From Marinobacter sp. 1-4A (GTDB lineage Bacteria > Pseudomonadota > Gammaproteobacteria > Pseudomonadales > Oleiphilaceae), in contig NZ_VCGY01000003.1 in the NCBI RefSeq assembly GCF_016597725.1, positions 1 to 64,000 on the forward strand: a DNA stretch of 64,000 nt, read 5' to 3'. The notes beneath the pieces were generated by a model, which saw nothing but the letters and a program-made list of their open reading frames with translations, was not told the origin of the DNA and searched no databases. This document shows, piece by piece, positions 1 through 8,658 of this stretch (position 1 is its first letter; the number at the start of each line of letters is the position of its first letter). The position numbers and the translations under genes were made by a program.

Positions 1-318
1 TGGCAGTACCTGTTCCCATCCGTAACAAGATGCGTTCATCCCATCGCTGGTTATGTGTGCCGCCACCATCTTCATCATTCATCGTACTCGCGGCGATTGA
101 GGCAGGCCGTTCTGGCCACGGGAATCACCAAGCGTGTGACGGCTCATACCTTTCGGCATGCCTTTGCGACAGAGTTATTGAGATCGGGGAGCGATATCAG
201 GACGGTTCAGGAAATTCTTGGGCATAGCGACATTCGAACGACAGAAATCTACACGCATGTCATTGGCGATCGACGTGCTGGAACCGTCAGCCCTTTTGAT
301 CGTTTGCCTAGTTCTTGA
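1..318 (+). CDS. Integron-type tyrosine recombinase IntI, 3' part only (5' end outside window)
   Basis: The reading frame is open from base 1 and ends at 318, giving the last 105 residues of a tyrosine recombinase. It starts with WQYLFPS, followed by a CRHHLHHSS stretch and the catalytic C-terminal boxes: H49-T-F-R52, LGHSD and IYTHV with the nucleophilic Tyr. The WQYxFPS and RHHLH signatures and the SPxDRL ending are typical of integron integrases, which recombine attI and attC sites to capture gene cassettes. The catalytic residues in this part are intact. In the usual integron layout the cassette array lies upstream of intI, so any array would be to the left of this window. A plain phage integrase is the less likely alternative. 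Confidence 0.75.
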   Translation, partial: WQYLFPSVTRCVHPIAGYVCRHHLHHSSYSRRLRQAVLATGITKRVTAHTFRHAFATELLRSGSDIRTVQEILGHSDIRTTEIYTHVIGDRRAGTVSPFDRLPSS

Positions 319-372
319 TGGGGCGTTGCTTACCCGTTTAAGGGGCGTAAAGCCTGGAATTGGGAGTGCGGC

Positions 373-402
373 GAATGTCCGCTTTTGTTTAGAAGCGGGA
401 GA
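373..402. repeat. Conserved sequence downstream of the first four-gene recombination operon
   Basis: Read on the minus strand, this lies 30 to 59 bases after the stop of the small fourth gene (432). It aligns with 19056-19084, at the same distance after the fourth gene of the second operon. Shared blocks are TCCC, CTT, AAACA, AAGCG and ACATTC. Here CCGCTT (379-384) and AAGCGG (393-398) also form a hairpin. It is probably a recombinase or accessory-protein site, or an old element end. Confidence 0.55.
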
Positions 403-431
403 AAAAGATTCTGGCCAAAATCTGCGTAGCG

Positions 432-842
432 CTACTCACCCGATTTCCCCCTAAAAACTCTAACGTTTTTACTTTCCAAGATTGCCGAGAGCCGGCGATT
501 TTCGAGTTCAAGAGTCGCGTTTTTCGAAGCAAGTTCGTTGCGCTGCTCAGTCAAATCTACGATTTTTTCCCGTAACTGACGATTCTTGAAACGCTCTTCC
601 TTGAGTTTCTCGTGCTTCTCGTCACGCTGTCTCTGGATCGCCTTGTTGGAATTGCCCCGGATGCGCTCCAGCATGTCTGGGTAGTCTTTGTGGATCAAGG
701 CACGACTGACTCCGGCCTCTTCGGCAACAGCGGCCACCGAGACTTTCCTGCCCTTCTCAACGACCTTAGGCTGGCCTTTTTCCAATCGAACAATGGCCAG
801 CCGAATACGCTTGTGGGTCTCGGATTCAGATGACGTCGACAT
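432..842 (-). CDS. Srap/TnpC-like small auxiliary recombination protein (HTH plus coiled coil)
   Basis: A 136-residue protein with a helix-turn-helix-like segment at about 35-55 (VAAVAEEAGVSRALIHKDYP) and then a long charged coiled coil rich in Lys, Arg and Glu. It is the last gene of a four-gene minus-strand operon and overlaps the upstream integrase by 17 bases, so translation is probably coupled. Size, position and architecture match TnpC of Tn554-type transposons and the Srap auxiliary protein of SE integrative elements, which act with the integrases in recombination. Sequence alone does not say which of these it belongs to. A simple transcriptional regulator is possible but less likely given the operon. 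Confidence 0.65.
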   Translation of the reverse strand: MSTSSESETHKRIRLAIVRLEKGQPKVVEKGRKVSVAAVAEEAGVSRALIHKDYPDMLERIRGNSNKAIQRQRDEKHEKLKEERFKNRQLREKIVDLTEQRNELASKNATLELENRRLSAILESKNVRVFRGKSGE

Positions 843-2679
843 CGGCCACTTGCTCCTTGAGACGATTGATGTCTACACCGAGATCGGTCAACACCTTCTC
901 GCAGCGTTCCATGGTGCGCTCGACCGTCTTTGATCCCGAGTCGTCCAGGTCATCGATCTGCCGAAGCTCAATCTGTTGTAAGTACAGCCCTTCCCAGAAC
1001 GGCTTGTGGGTATCGTCAATACAGCCGTGCTCACAGCCTTCGCATTGGCCACCCGCACAGTCCACGCCGGTATCATTGGTACACCAAGCAATGCCGGTGG
1101 ACCGCAGGTAAACCAGTTCGCTGATGGCCTCAATCATCTCTTTTCGATCTTTGTAGGTACGCACTTCTTCCGAGCGGTTTCGCATTTGGCGAATATGACC
1201 GGCCATGCCACCTGAAAGCGGCGTATCAGGCTCCAACCAGTGACCGACAATCGCCTGACGCTTGCCGTCAAAGGCAGCGTAGATTTCGTCGTAGAGCTCA
1301 AGATCCTGGGCCTCGTTCATTGCGTACAGGATGGTCATATCCAGGCTCCAGTGCTTGAAGTGATCCCTTAAATAGCGAAGATCGCCTAGCTTGTGATGGA
1401 CGACATAGTTAGCAAACGTGCGCCGGAACTGATGGGACGCAATTCCCCAATCTATCCCGAGGTCCCTCGTAAACTTCCCGAGCCTTCTATACAGAGCAAT
1501 TCCACTGAGCAGGTGGACGCTGTTTCTCTTACCCGGCACCTTAGTGAGCCCAATGCAGCCAGAGCAATGCTGGAGGCGCGTAACTTCCTTGAGATCTCCC
1601 GCTGCTTTGGCCTCTTGCAACACCTGCTCAAGCTCATCCTGCAAGGGCTCCGAAAGCCGCTCCAGTACCTTGACCGCCTGAATCGCGATTTCGGGACACA
1701 GCCATGAGGTCTTGCCCGCATGGGTTTTGTCAGATCGTGAGCCGAGGAAGTAGAACCGATCACCATCCCGTATCTCACTGTACCACTCGCCTCGACGGAT
1801 ATTGCCGAGTTCATGGGCTCGTATGCCGGTCGTGGCCAGAATGATCACGAAGCAGCCGTCACGCAAGTCGCGCAGCGTTTTGCCCAGTACCCGTAGTCCC
1901 AGATCCCAACCTCGGGTTTTCAAAAATTCGACCTGATCTTCCCATTGATCGCAACGATTTTTCGAGCGCGACTGAAAGCAGGCTAGAGTGTCCCGGTACT
2001 GCAACAATTCGTCGGCTCGATTGAGCAGAGATTCAGCGTGCTGGAACAGCTGTCGAAGAATATAATCGGGAATAATATCGGTCTTAGCCTTGTTTGATTT
2101 CTTATGTCCGGCCAGTGCATATGCAGAGCTTTCAGGCCATGGATGATCAAAACCGCAAAGCGTATCTCTCAGTAATTGCCAGCATTGTTCGACAACCGAT
2201 AACTTATGCAACTTCGTCTTGCTGGCCAACAGCCTCCCTGGCCTAGTCGAAGAAGTAAGGCTGTTGACGTAGTGCACATAGCGCGCAGCTAAAAGGGGAG
2301 TGACCTTCACCTGAGTGCTGATGCCCTGATCATTAAACCAGTTAAGCCAACAAACCAAGTCTTCGAAAAAATTCTTGATCGAGCTATTGCTAAGCGCTCC
2401 CTCTCCCCAGATTTTGCGTGCCACGGCGATTTTTGCTTCGCATCGCAGTTTCTCGCCGATGATCCGAGTAAAATCCAGTTTTCGAGCATTGTCCCCGACG
2501 GAGTCGGGGCTGTTAGATTTGGGCAACCACCACTCGGGGTCCTGGTATCGGGAGAGCACGTACAGCACCTTGCCGGCTCGATCCGTGGTGATAATGCCGT
2601 GGAGTCCCTCACCACTAGGCAAAGCGCGCAGCAGGCGTTCACGGTCGGCCAGAACCTCCGCGCCGGTGATCTCCCTCAT
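826..2679 (-). CDS. Large tyrosine recombinase, IntB/TnpB-type
   Basis: A 617-residue tyrosine recombinase with a full catalytic set: Arg in TGIRAHEL near residue 284, a Lys in the SDKTHAGK stretch, HQFR near 418-421, His in HFKHW near 443, and the nucleophile Tyr in ILYAMN near 452. The C-terminus has a cysteine-rich patch (CTND, DCAGGQCEGCEHGC) that could bind zinc, as in TnpB of Tn554-like elements. Its start overlaps the stop of the previous gene by 4 bases (ATGA). It is the third gene of the operon and the second active enzyme, so it probably makes the second strand exchange or acts on the other end of the element. Confidence 0.8.
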   Translation of the reverse strand: MREITGAEVLADRERLLRALPSGEGLHGIITTDRAGKVLYVLSRYQDPEWWLPKSNSPDSVGDNARKLDFTRIIGEKLRCEAKIAVARKIWGEGALSNSSIKNFFEDLVCWLNWFNDQGISTQVKVTPLLAARYVHYVNSLTSSTRPGRLLASKTKLHKLSVVEQCWQLLRDTLCGFDHPWPESSAYALAGHKKSNKAKTDIIPDYILRQLFQHAESLLNRADELLQYRDTLACFQSRSKNRCDQWEDQVEFLKTRGWDLGLRVLGKTLRDLRDGCFVIILATTGIRAHELGNIRRGEWYSEIRDGDRFYFLGSRSDKTHAGKTSWLCPEIAIQAVKVLERLSEPLQDELEQVLQEAKAAGDLKEVTRLQHCSGCIGLTKVPGKRNSVHLLSGIALYRRLGKFTRDLGIDWGIASHQFRRTFANYVVHHKLGDLRYLRDHFKHWSLDMTILYAMNEAQDLELYDEIYAAFDGKRQAIVGHWLEPDTPLSGGMAGHIRQMRNRSEEVRTYKDRKEMIEAISELVYLRSTGIAWCTNDTGVDCAGGQCEGCEHGCIDDTHKPFWEGLYLQQIELRQIDDLDDSGSKTVERTMERCEKVLTDLGVDINRLKEQVADVDVI

Positions 2680-4322
2680 ATCGCCATCCTCGCCATGCTC
2701 AGGTCTTGCCAGAAGGGGTGCGGGTGATGCTTGGCCTTTTCCCGTTGGTCGGCCACCACGGTTGCATCAAAGCGAGGGACGATCTCCTCATCGATCAGAC
2801 GGACGACTTGCTTGAGGTACTTCGTCCAGCGCTTGCCGCCAAAGGTGTCGTAGTTGCGCAGGGCAGCCCAGTAGAAGCTGAACAGACGATAAAGGTCATC
2901 GCCGGTCACCACAAAGCTCTTGCAGCGGAAGCACCCCAGATAGTCTTGGCAGGGCTCGCCGTTTTTCGGTGCTCGGTGCCCATAACGAACATTCTTGCAG
3001 GACGACACGGGGGTTCGATCGCTGGCATTCACCGACGATGCGCCGAGCAATTCGTCTACGCGTGCCTCGCCCAAGAAACGCATGTTGGTTTCCGCTTCCG
3101 GCGGTGCTTCCCAGTAGTGGGCATTGCCGGTCTGAACCGTGTGCCGTCCCGTTTTGGCAGCAACCAGAGGGTCTTGACCCGACATTTCCCACACGCGGTT
3201 CAGCAGCGTCTGACGAAGCCGACTGACATTCAACGCGAGCGGCTTGCAATCGTCCGTTTGAAGCTGGTGCTGGTCGACAAGAGACTTAATGGTGTAGTGC
3301 AATTGACCGGCAGCCAAACGACATGGTTTACCCTTGTACTTGCCCGACGCTCCCTCGTAGACCAGCAGCCGGCTTGAATCGCCGCAATCGGCGCGTATAG
3401 CGGCATTCCTCGCAACGATCAGATCAATGGCATCAGCGGCATAGAGATGGATACTCGCCATTTCCGATACCTCCTCAGACTTTCTCAGGGCAACAACGTG
3501 CGTGGCGTTACCACGGCGCTTAAAGCTCACTAGCAGCCTTAGGTTGGATTTGAGCGGGTGAGGCTGCACGCAGTCCGTGGTCAGCTCCAGAATGGGCGTC
3601 AGATTCATTCCGGTAGACAGCGCTATGGACAAGACGCCGACGGTCAAATCATAGCCAGTCAGCGGCTCTGAGTGGGCCACAATCCGCTCCATCTCAATGC
3701 GCAGCGCTTTGATCAGAAACCGCTTCTCATTCTTGCTGAGCGCCTTCTGACTTTTCACTCGCTTGTTGGAATTCGGAAACGGATTGGCAGGCCAGACCGT
3801 TTTCATATCCACTTCCGGCCAGAGACCGAACCGATGACAGGCCCTGAGTAGCGATTTGGCACCATCAAAGCGATTTTTCTGCGAACCGTATTCTATGGGC
3901 TCGTTTCTCAGGTGCTGAATAAATCGCTTGATTGTTTCGGCGTTGAGATCCGCCATGGTCAGCCGTTCATCACTAGCGGCATGGAGTAACGACAGGAAGG
4001 GCGCAAAGTAACGAAAGCCGCTTTTCCAATAACCCACAATCGTGGTCAGGCTGAGAGACTTGCCGTTAGTTTTGATGCTCTCGGCAACCAGCTTTTTGAA
4101 AGTGCGCTGACAGGCAGCCGTGATGTCGTCAAAGCCCTGACCGTAAAATGGCCCGAAATCCGCATTTCTCATGCCTGTTGTGTTTTCGGGAATCGCAACC
4201 ACGGTGTTCTCTGACTTGCAGAGCGGCGATGGTTCGATGGTTTCGGCCTTCGCGTTGTTCGCTGCCTCTTCAGCCGCTTTAACCTCAAAATCATCACCGT
4301 CTAATGTGAAATCTTTTTTCAT
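2676..4322 (-). CDS. Degenerate tyrosine-recombinase-fold protein, Tfp-like
   Basis: A 548-residue protein with the layout of a tyrosine recombinase but missing key residues. The first catalytic Arg is gone (STGMNLTPILEL in place of TGxRxxE), and the HxxR box reads SRLR, so its His is lost. A Tyr remains in HYWEA. The C-terminus holds a cysteine pattern ending CQDYLGCFRC. It sits between two active recombinases, with 4-base overlaps on both sides. In SE-type elements the second gene, tfp, is likewise a catalytically dead recombinase fold needed for transposition. A structural role in the recombination complex is the best inference. Confidence 0.75.
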   Translation of the reverse strand: MKKDFTLDGDDFEVKAAEEAANNAKAETIEPSPLCKSENTVVAIPENTTGMRNADFGPFYGQGFDDITAACQRTFKKLVAESIKTNGKSLSLTTIVGYWKSGFRYFAPFLSLLHAASDERLTMADLNAETIKRFIQHLRNEPIEYGSQKNRFDGAKSLLRACHRFGLWPEVDMKTVWPANPFPNSNKRVKSQKALSKNEKRFLIKALRIEMERIVAHSEPLTGYDLTVGVLSIALSTGMNLTPILELTTDCVQPHPLKSNLRLLVSFKRRGNATHVVALRKSEEVSEMASIHLYAADAIDLIVARNAAIRADCGDSSRLLVYEGASGKYKGKPCRLAAGQLHYTIKSLVDQHQLQTDDCKPLALNVSRLRQTLLNRVWEMSGQDPLVAAKTGRHTVQTGNAHYWEAPPEAETNMRFLGEARVDELLGASSVNASDRTPVSSCKNVRYGHRAPKNGEPCQDYLGCFRCKSFVVTGDDLYRLFSFYWAALRNYDTFGGKRWTKYLKQVVRLIDEEIVPRFDATVVADQREKAKHHPHPFWQDLSMARMAI

Positions 4323-5458
4323 GCCCAGGCCGCCTCCTTCGCGGTTTCCTCAATTTCTTCCTGATAACTGGTGCGCAGGTCGTCCTCGATGTCGTCGAGG
4401 AAATGCAGATATTTTTCCGTAGTTGTGATGCTGCTGTGGCCGAGGCGATCTCGGACATAGATCAAAGGGTTAAACGTCGTGCTCTTTCGGGACATCAACG
4501 ATTTCAGGGTGTGCGTCGCGTAGGTATGGCGCAGGATGTGGGGATGACAGGCGAACGACAACGCCAATCGGTTCAGTGAATTGTTGAGCGAGGTTCGAAT
4601 GCTCCAGGACTTGCCCTTGGCGGTCACAAAGAGGGTTTTCGGGTCTGTACCGTGCTGTCTAATCGCCTCATGACGTTCGTGGATCACGTAATCCCAGAGA
4701 TCCGCCAGCAAGGAAATCGGCACATGAATCGTCCGTGGCTTGTCCCCCTTGGTGCTCATCTCTTGGGGATCAAGCTCAACCACCACATGACTTCGAGCCG
4801 AGATCGATTGGGGTGCGGATATGCAGTGAACTGGAATTGTCAGCAGCTCTTCTTTACGCAACCCCGTCAGCAAGGCCAACCGAACGATCAACCGAAGCGT
4901 TTTGTTGTTGATGCGTTTGAGCAGCTCATCCACTTGTTCTTTGTTGAGGACTTTGATCTTGGTTGGCGTGGTTTTCAGCAGCACATCCGGCTTTACGGCA
5001 TACCCCCCGGACGTGTCTGTGTGTGCCAGGAAACCCTTTGTCTGTCTGACTCTCACCGTTTCAAGGTCATACGGCAACGTTCTTACCCAACCTTGTTTGA
5101 GGGCAAACTGATAAAACTTGATCACCAGGTGAAGTCGTCGGTTTACCGTGGAGGCGCTGAGGTTAAATCGATCAAAAGAAACGTCCCGATAAAGGGCTAA
5201 CAAAGTTTCGTGATTCCGGTGATCAAGCTCTTTCCAATCAAATCCATTGGCTTCAATGAACTCGAAATAATCACACAGATCTCTCCCAAACGTTTCCCAA
5301 CTGCGTCGGCTTTGCACACTTCCACGTTTTAAGCAGTGATGAACGAGAAATTCCATTCCTTCGACAAACACATCATGATTGGCTTTGAGAAGAATCGGGA
5401 AGCCTTCATAGGAATGGCCCCTGATTTCAAACTCTGGTGTCGCTAGGATGAATTCCAA
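4319..5458 (-). CDS. Tyrosine recombinase, IntA/TnpA-type
   Basis: A 379-residue tyrosine recombinase with a SAM-like N-terminal domain (about 30-130) and a complete catalytic domain: R201, Lys near 237-240, H307 and R310 (HILRH), H341 (LGHSS) and Y350 (EKYLHF). It is the first gene of a four-gene minus-strand operon. The only start near the beginning of the open frame is TTG at 5458, with a weak GAG-rich site before it. The next internal ATG would cut 34 residues of plausible protein. The order small active recombinase, inactive fold protein, large active recombinase, coiled-coil protein matches the core of SE integrative elements. Confidence 0.8.
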   Translation of the reverse strand: MEFILATPEFEIRGHSYEGFPILLKANHDVFVEGMEFLVHHCLKRGSVQSRRSWETFGRDLCDYFEFIEANGFDWKELDHRNHETLLALYRDVSFDRFNLSASTVNRRLHLVIKFYQFALKQGWVRTLPYDLETVRVRQTKGFLAHTDTSGGYAVKPDVLLKTTPTKIKVLNKEQVDELLKRINNKTLRLIVRLALLTGLRKEELLTIPVHCISAPQSISARSHVVVELDPQEMSTKGDKPRTIHVPISLLADLWDYVIHERHEAIRQHGTDPKTLFVTAKGKSWSIRTSLNNSLNRLALSFACHPHILRHTYATHTLKSLMSRKSTTFNPLIYVRDRLGHSSITTTEKYLHFLDDIEDDLRTSYQEEIEETAKEAAWA

Positions 5459-5717
5459 TGCTCGCTCTTCAATGCTGTATTTTTAAACAGTGTAAGCATA
5501 TGCTTTAAGGATGCAACAGGAAGCGTTCATGTTACATGCTACCAAGTGGCGAAATCTCAGAATATGAGGATGGATAACCGCAGTAATGGGTTGGAACCCA
5601 GCATGGAAACGGTCGTTTGTTGGACGCTTAAGGCTAACCCTCAAAAATACTCGATTTCGGCTTGTTTCATGTTCAACAATCACGTACAACAATCTATGAG
5701 CAGAAAAGGTACCTTTC
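5459..5717. other. Divergent intergenic region between first intA and the resolvase gene
   Basis: This 259-base space separates two divergently transcribed recombinase genes. It holds the palindrome at 5494-5505. It should also hold the promoters of both operons and, if the resolvase is functional, its res site. The AT-rich stretch at about 5660-5700 with repeated TCAACAA/TACAACAA words is a candidate, but no clear res dyad could be assigned. No gene is supported here. Confidence 0.4.
5494..5505. promoter_or_regulatory. 12-bp palindrome upstream of the first intA
   Basis: AAGCATATGCTT is a perfect palindrome 36-47 bases upstream of the intA start at 5458. A similar palindrome lies at 12474-12488, 51-65 bases upstream of the second intA. 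The shared position suggests an operator or a recombinase-binding site near the element end. Confidence 0.4.
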
Positions 5718-6281
5718 ATGATCATAGGTTATGCGCGCGTCAGCACTAACGACCAAAATCCCGAACTCCAAGTGGACGCCTTGGAGAAAGCGGGGGCTGA
5801 ACAGGTATTCCAGGAAAAATTTACCGGAACCCTACGTGAGCGACCCGAATTGTCACAGTGCCTCCGTATGCTCCGGCCGGGCGATGTCTTGGTCGTGTGG
5901 AAGCTGGATCGCCTCGCTCGTTCATTGAAGGACCTGGTGGAGATTGTTCAGGATCTCCAGGATCGCGGAATCGGCTTTAAGTCCCTAACGGAATCAATCG
6001 ACACAACCAGCTCGGGTGGTCGCCTGGTGTTCCACATTTTTGGGGCACTGGCTGAGTTTGAGCGTGATCTGATTAGGGAGCGGACGATGGCTGGATTACA
6101 GGCTGCCCGAGCTCGTGGGCGAATGGGTGGAAGAAAGCCTGTTATGACCGGCTCAGATGTGAAAAAAGCGGCGGCTATGCTGTCCGATCCGATGGTGACC
6201 AAAACAGAAGTTGCCCTGCACTTCCACGTCAGCCGGACAACGTTGAACACTTCACTTAAGCGTGAAGGGTACGCTATGTAA
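5718..6281 (+). CDS. Serine recombinase of the resolvase/invertase family
   Basis: A full-length 187-residue small serine recombinase. The N-terminus, MIIGYARVSTNDQN, carries the catalytic Ser. WKLDRLARS holds the active-site arginines, and GALAEFERDLIRERTMAGLQAARARGR marks the E-helix and linker. A C-terminal HTH (VTKTEVALHFHVSRTTLNTSLKREGY) binds DNA. It resolves cointegrates or inverts DNA at its own res sites. The partner transposase is not next to it, so it may be a remnant of a Tn3-type unit or a stand-alone invertase. It is transcribed away from the first recombination module. Confidence 0.9.
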   Translation: MIIGYARVSTNDQNPELQVDALEKAGAEQVFQEKFTGTLRERPELSQCLRMLRPGDVLVVWKLDRLARSLKDLVEIVQDLQDRGIGFKSLTESIDTTSSGGRLVFHIFGALAEFERDLIRERTMAGLQAARARGRMGGRKPVMTGSDVKKAAAMLSDPMVTKTEVALHFHVSRTTLNTSLKREGYAM

Positions 6282-6544
6282 AGCGCGGGAAATTATCCAG
6301 GGTTTGGTAGGTTTGGTTTGGCATAGCGCATTCGTTAATTAGAGGACGACCCTGCTCGAATATAACCACTCACATCTATTCCAAGGTCTAAAAGCAAAGC
6401 TAGTGGTTGCTGCCACTGCGGTCATCAATGGCTTTTCAGTAGCCACAAGAGATAGCAGCACTTTTTAGGCCGCGGGTGTAACAGCAATCAACCCGTGGAA
6501 AACATAAGCAAGTTTGGCCAATTAATAGCAAAACCAAAAGAATT

Positions 6545-6558
6545 AGGAGCCGTTAGTG
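6545..6558 (+). promoter_or_regulatory. Ribosome binding site that sets a GTG start for mod
   Basis: AGGAG at 6545-6549 is 6 bases before GTG at 6556. This site favours the GTG over later ATG codons as the start of the methyltransferase gene. The rest of the 6282-6555 gap shows no supported gene. Confidence 0.6.
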
Positions 6559-8655
6559 TCACGACTGACCGATTTGATTGCCAAGGCAAAAGCCAAAGAC
6601 GCGGCGTTAGGGGCCGAGCTGGATCGAGAGTTCAGAATGCTGTCGTCACGGTTACCCTTCGGGCTGAACTTCGAGCGTCATAGCCCGGAAGCGGTAGAAT
6701 TGCCGCTGCGACCGATTCGGAAGGGTGACAAGGTACGCGTATTGCCGGAGCGTGGTTCCACCAAGAATGGAGATCAGCGGCTGTGGCAGGTGAAGAGTAT
6801 CCAAAGAGCCAAGAAGTCGGCTGTTTTGGAGTTACTGGATGCCGAAGAGAGCGAAACGCAAACCGTGGCGCTGGATGACCTAGTGGTGGTGGCCGAGTTC
6901 CGCGACACCATCTACCCAGGTCTAATCAGTACCGGGAAGGTGATGCGTGGAGGAGATAAGCCGTGCCACACCATTATCAATGGTGAGAACTACCATGTCC
7001 TTAAAGCGCTGACCTACACCCACCGCGGCAATGTTGATGCGATCTATATCGACCCACCCTACAACACCGGGGCAAAAGACTGGAAATACAACAACGATTA
7101 TGTAGAAGCCGACGACCTCTACCGTCACAGTAAATGGCTGGCGATGATGGAGCGACGCTTGTTGATCGCACGACAATTGCTAAATCCGGCGGATTCAGTG
7201 CTGATCGTCACCATCGACGAGAAGGAGTATCTCCGGTTGGGGTTATTGCTGGAGCAGCTATTTCCTGAAGCTCGGATTCAGATGGTTTCGATCACTACAA
7301 ACCCCAAAGGAGCATCCCGGCCCGATATGTTCGCTAGGGTGGATGAATTCGCTTATTTTGTTTTAATTGGCGACTCCATTGTTTCTGGAATAGCTGTGAG
7401 TGCCTCACAGGGGGCGCCCGTTCGCTGGCCTTATTTACGGCGATCAGATGAGAAATCAACCCGGGGACACCGTCCTCGTCAGTTTTATCCGGTTTTTGTC
7501 GATCCAACCACCTCTAAGATAACGGGGGTTGGTGAGCCTTTAGCCCACGATGTACCTCGTGAAAGTATCAAAGCTCCTCCGGGTTTAATTGCGGTTTTTC
7601 CTGTCCGTGATGATGGTGTCGAGATGGAGTGGGGACTAACGGGGCCCAGTCTCATGCGCGCAGTGCGCGGTGGTTTTGCTCGGGCAAGTCGCACGAATTC
7701 GCTCCAACCGTATGCGATTTCGTACCTGACAGCTCCAGCCATTAGCAAGGTTGAATCTGGAGAGTACGTCGTTTCAGGTGTTCGAGAAGATGGAACAAAG
7801 GTTGTCATCGCGCCCAGCGGCAAAACTACTCGGCCTACGACGGTATGGGCCGAAAGCCGTCATAGTGCTCCCGACCATGGAAAAAAAGTTTTAGGAGCAC
7901 TGTTGCCAACAAGATCTTTTCCTTTTCCGAAGTCGTTATACGTAGTAGAAGACTCATTGCGGCTATTTTTGGCGAATAAGCAGAACGCAACCGTTCTTGA
8001 TTTCTTCTCAGGATCGGGGACTACGGCACATGCGGTAATGCGTCTCAACAAGCAGGACGGTGGGCAGCGCCAATGTATCAGCGTGACTAACAACGAAGTT
8101 GCCGCTGATGAACAGAAGAAGTTGCGCAAAGCGGGCTTGCGCCCCGGCGATGCCGAGTGGGAACAAATCGGTATCTGCGATTACATCACCAAACCCCGAG
8201 TCGCCGCAGCTATTGCCGGCAAGACACCAGGCGGCGAACCAATCAAGGGTGACTACAAGTTCACGGATGAGTTTCCCATGGCCGATGGCTTCGAGGAGAA
8301 CGCCGAGTTTTTCACCCTGACGTATGAAACCCTGTTATCGGTCAGCCACAACCTGGCGTTTAGCCGAGTTGCGCCGTTGCTATGGCTGCGCGCTGGAGCG
8401 CGTGGGCGTCGTATTGATAAGCTGCCCGCCGATGGATGGGCGGTGGCCGATAGCTATGCACTGCTAAACAACGTAGATGCAGCGACTCCCTTTATCAAGG
8501 CATTGCCCCAGGTGGATGGGGTGCACATTGCCTATATCGTTACCGACGATGACCGGCGATTCCAGGCAATTGCCAAGCGGTTGCCTGATGACGTTGAGCC
8601 AGTGCGCTTGTATGAGTCATATCTCACCAACTTCAGCTTCACCAACGGAGAATAA
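6556..8655 (+). CDS. Type III restriction-modification system, DNA methyltransferase subunit Mod
   Basis: A 699-residue beta-class N6-adenine methyltransferase. The catalytic motif DPPYNTG is at 166-172 and the AdoMet-binding motif FSGSGTT near 485, with a long target-recognition region of about 250-470 between them. The N-terminal 110 residues form a basic extension seen in this Mod subgroup. Mod methylates one strand of an asymmetric site and, bound to Res, gives the complex its specificity. It is followed three bases later by the res gene, so the two form one operon. No simple repeat tract was seen in the gene, so there is no sign of the phase variation known in some mod genes. Confidence 0.93.
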   Translation: MSRLTDLIAKAKAKDAALGAELDREFRMLSSRLPFGLNFERHSPEAVELPLRPIRKGDKVRVLPERGSTKNGDQRLWQVKSIQRAKKSAVLELLDAEESETQTVALDDLVVVAEFRDTIYPGLISTGKVMRGGDKPCHTIINGENYHVLKALTYTHRGNVDAIYIDPPYNTGAKDWKYNNDYVEADDLYRHSKWLAMMERRLLIARQLLNPADSVLIVTIDEKEYLRLGLLLEQLFPEARIQMVSITTNPKGASRPDMFARVDEFAYFVLIGDSIVSGIAVSASQGAPVRWPYLRRSDEKSTRGHRPRQFYPVFVDPTTSKITGVGEPLAHDVPRESIKAPPGLIAVFPVRDDGVEMEWGLTGPSLMRAVRGGFARASRTNSLQPYAISYLTAPAISKVESGEYVVSGVREDGTKVVIAPSGKTTRPTTVWAESRHSAPDHGKKVLGALLPTRSFPFPKSLYVVEDSLRLFLANKQNATVLDFFSGSGTTAHAVMRLNKQDGGQRQCISVTNNEVAADEQKKLRKAGLRPGDAEWEQIGICDYITKPRVAAAIAGKTPGGEPIKGDYKFTDEFPMADGFEENAEFFTLTYETLLSVSHNLAFSRVAPLLWLRAGARGRRIDKLPADGWAVADSYALLNNVDAATPFIKALPQVDGVHIAYIVTDDDRRFQAIAKRLPDDVEPVRLYESYLTNFSFTNGE

Positions 8656-8658
8656 CGG

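Larger units (their letters stand above)
373..5535. mobile_element. First SE/Tn554-like recombination module; ends approximate
   Basis: The four recombination genes on the minus strand form one module. The inner edge is set by the conserved downstream sequence (373-402). The outer edge is estimated from the spacing between the intA-side palindrome and the exact end of the second element, which places it near 5520-5540. No interrupted gene marks these ends, and cargo could lie outside the window on the left. Treat the span as a module, not a mapped element. Confidence 0.45.
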
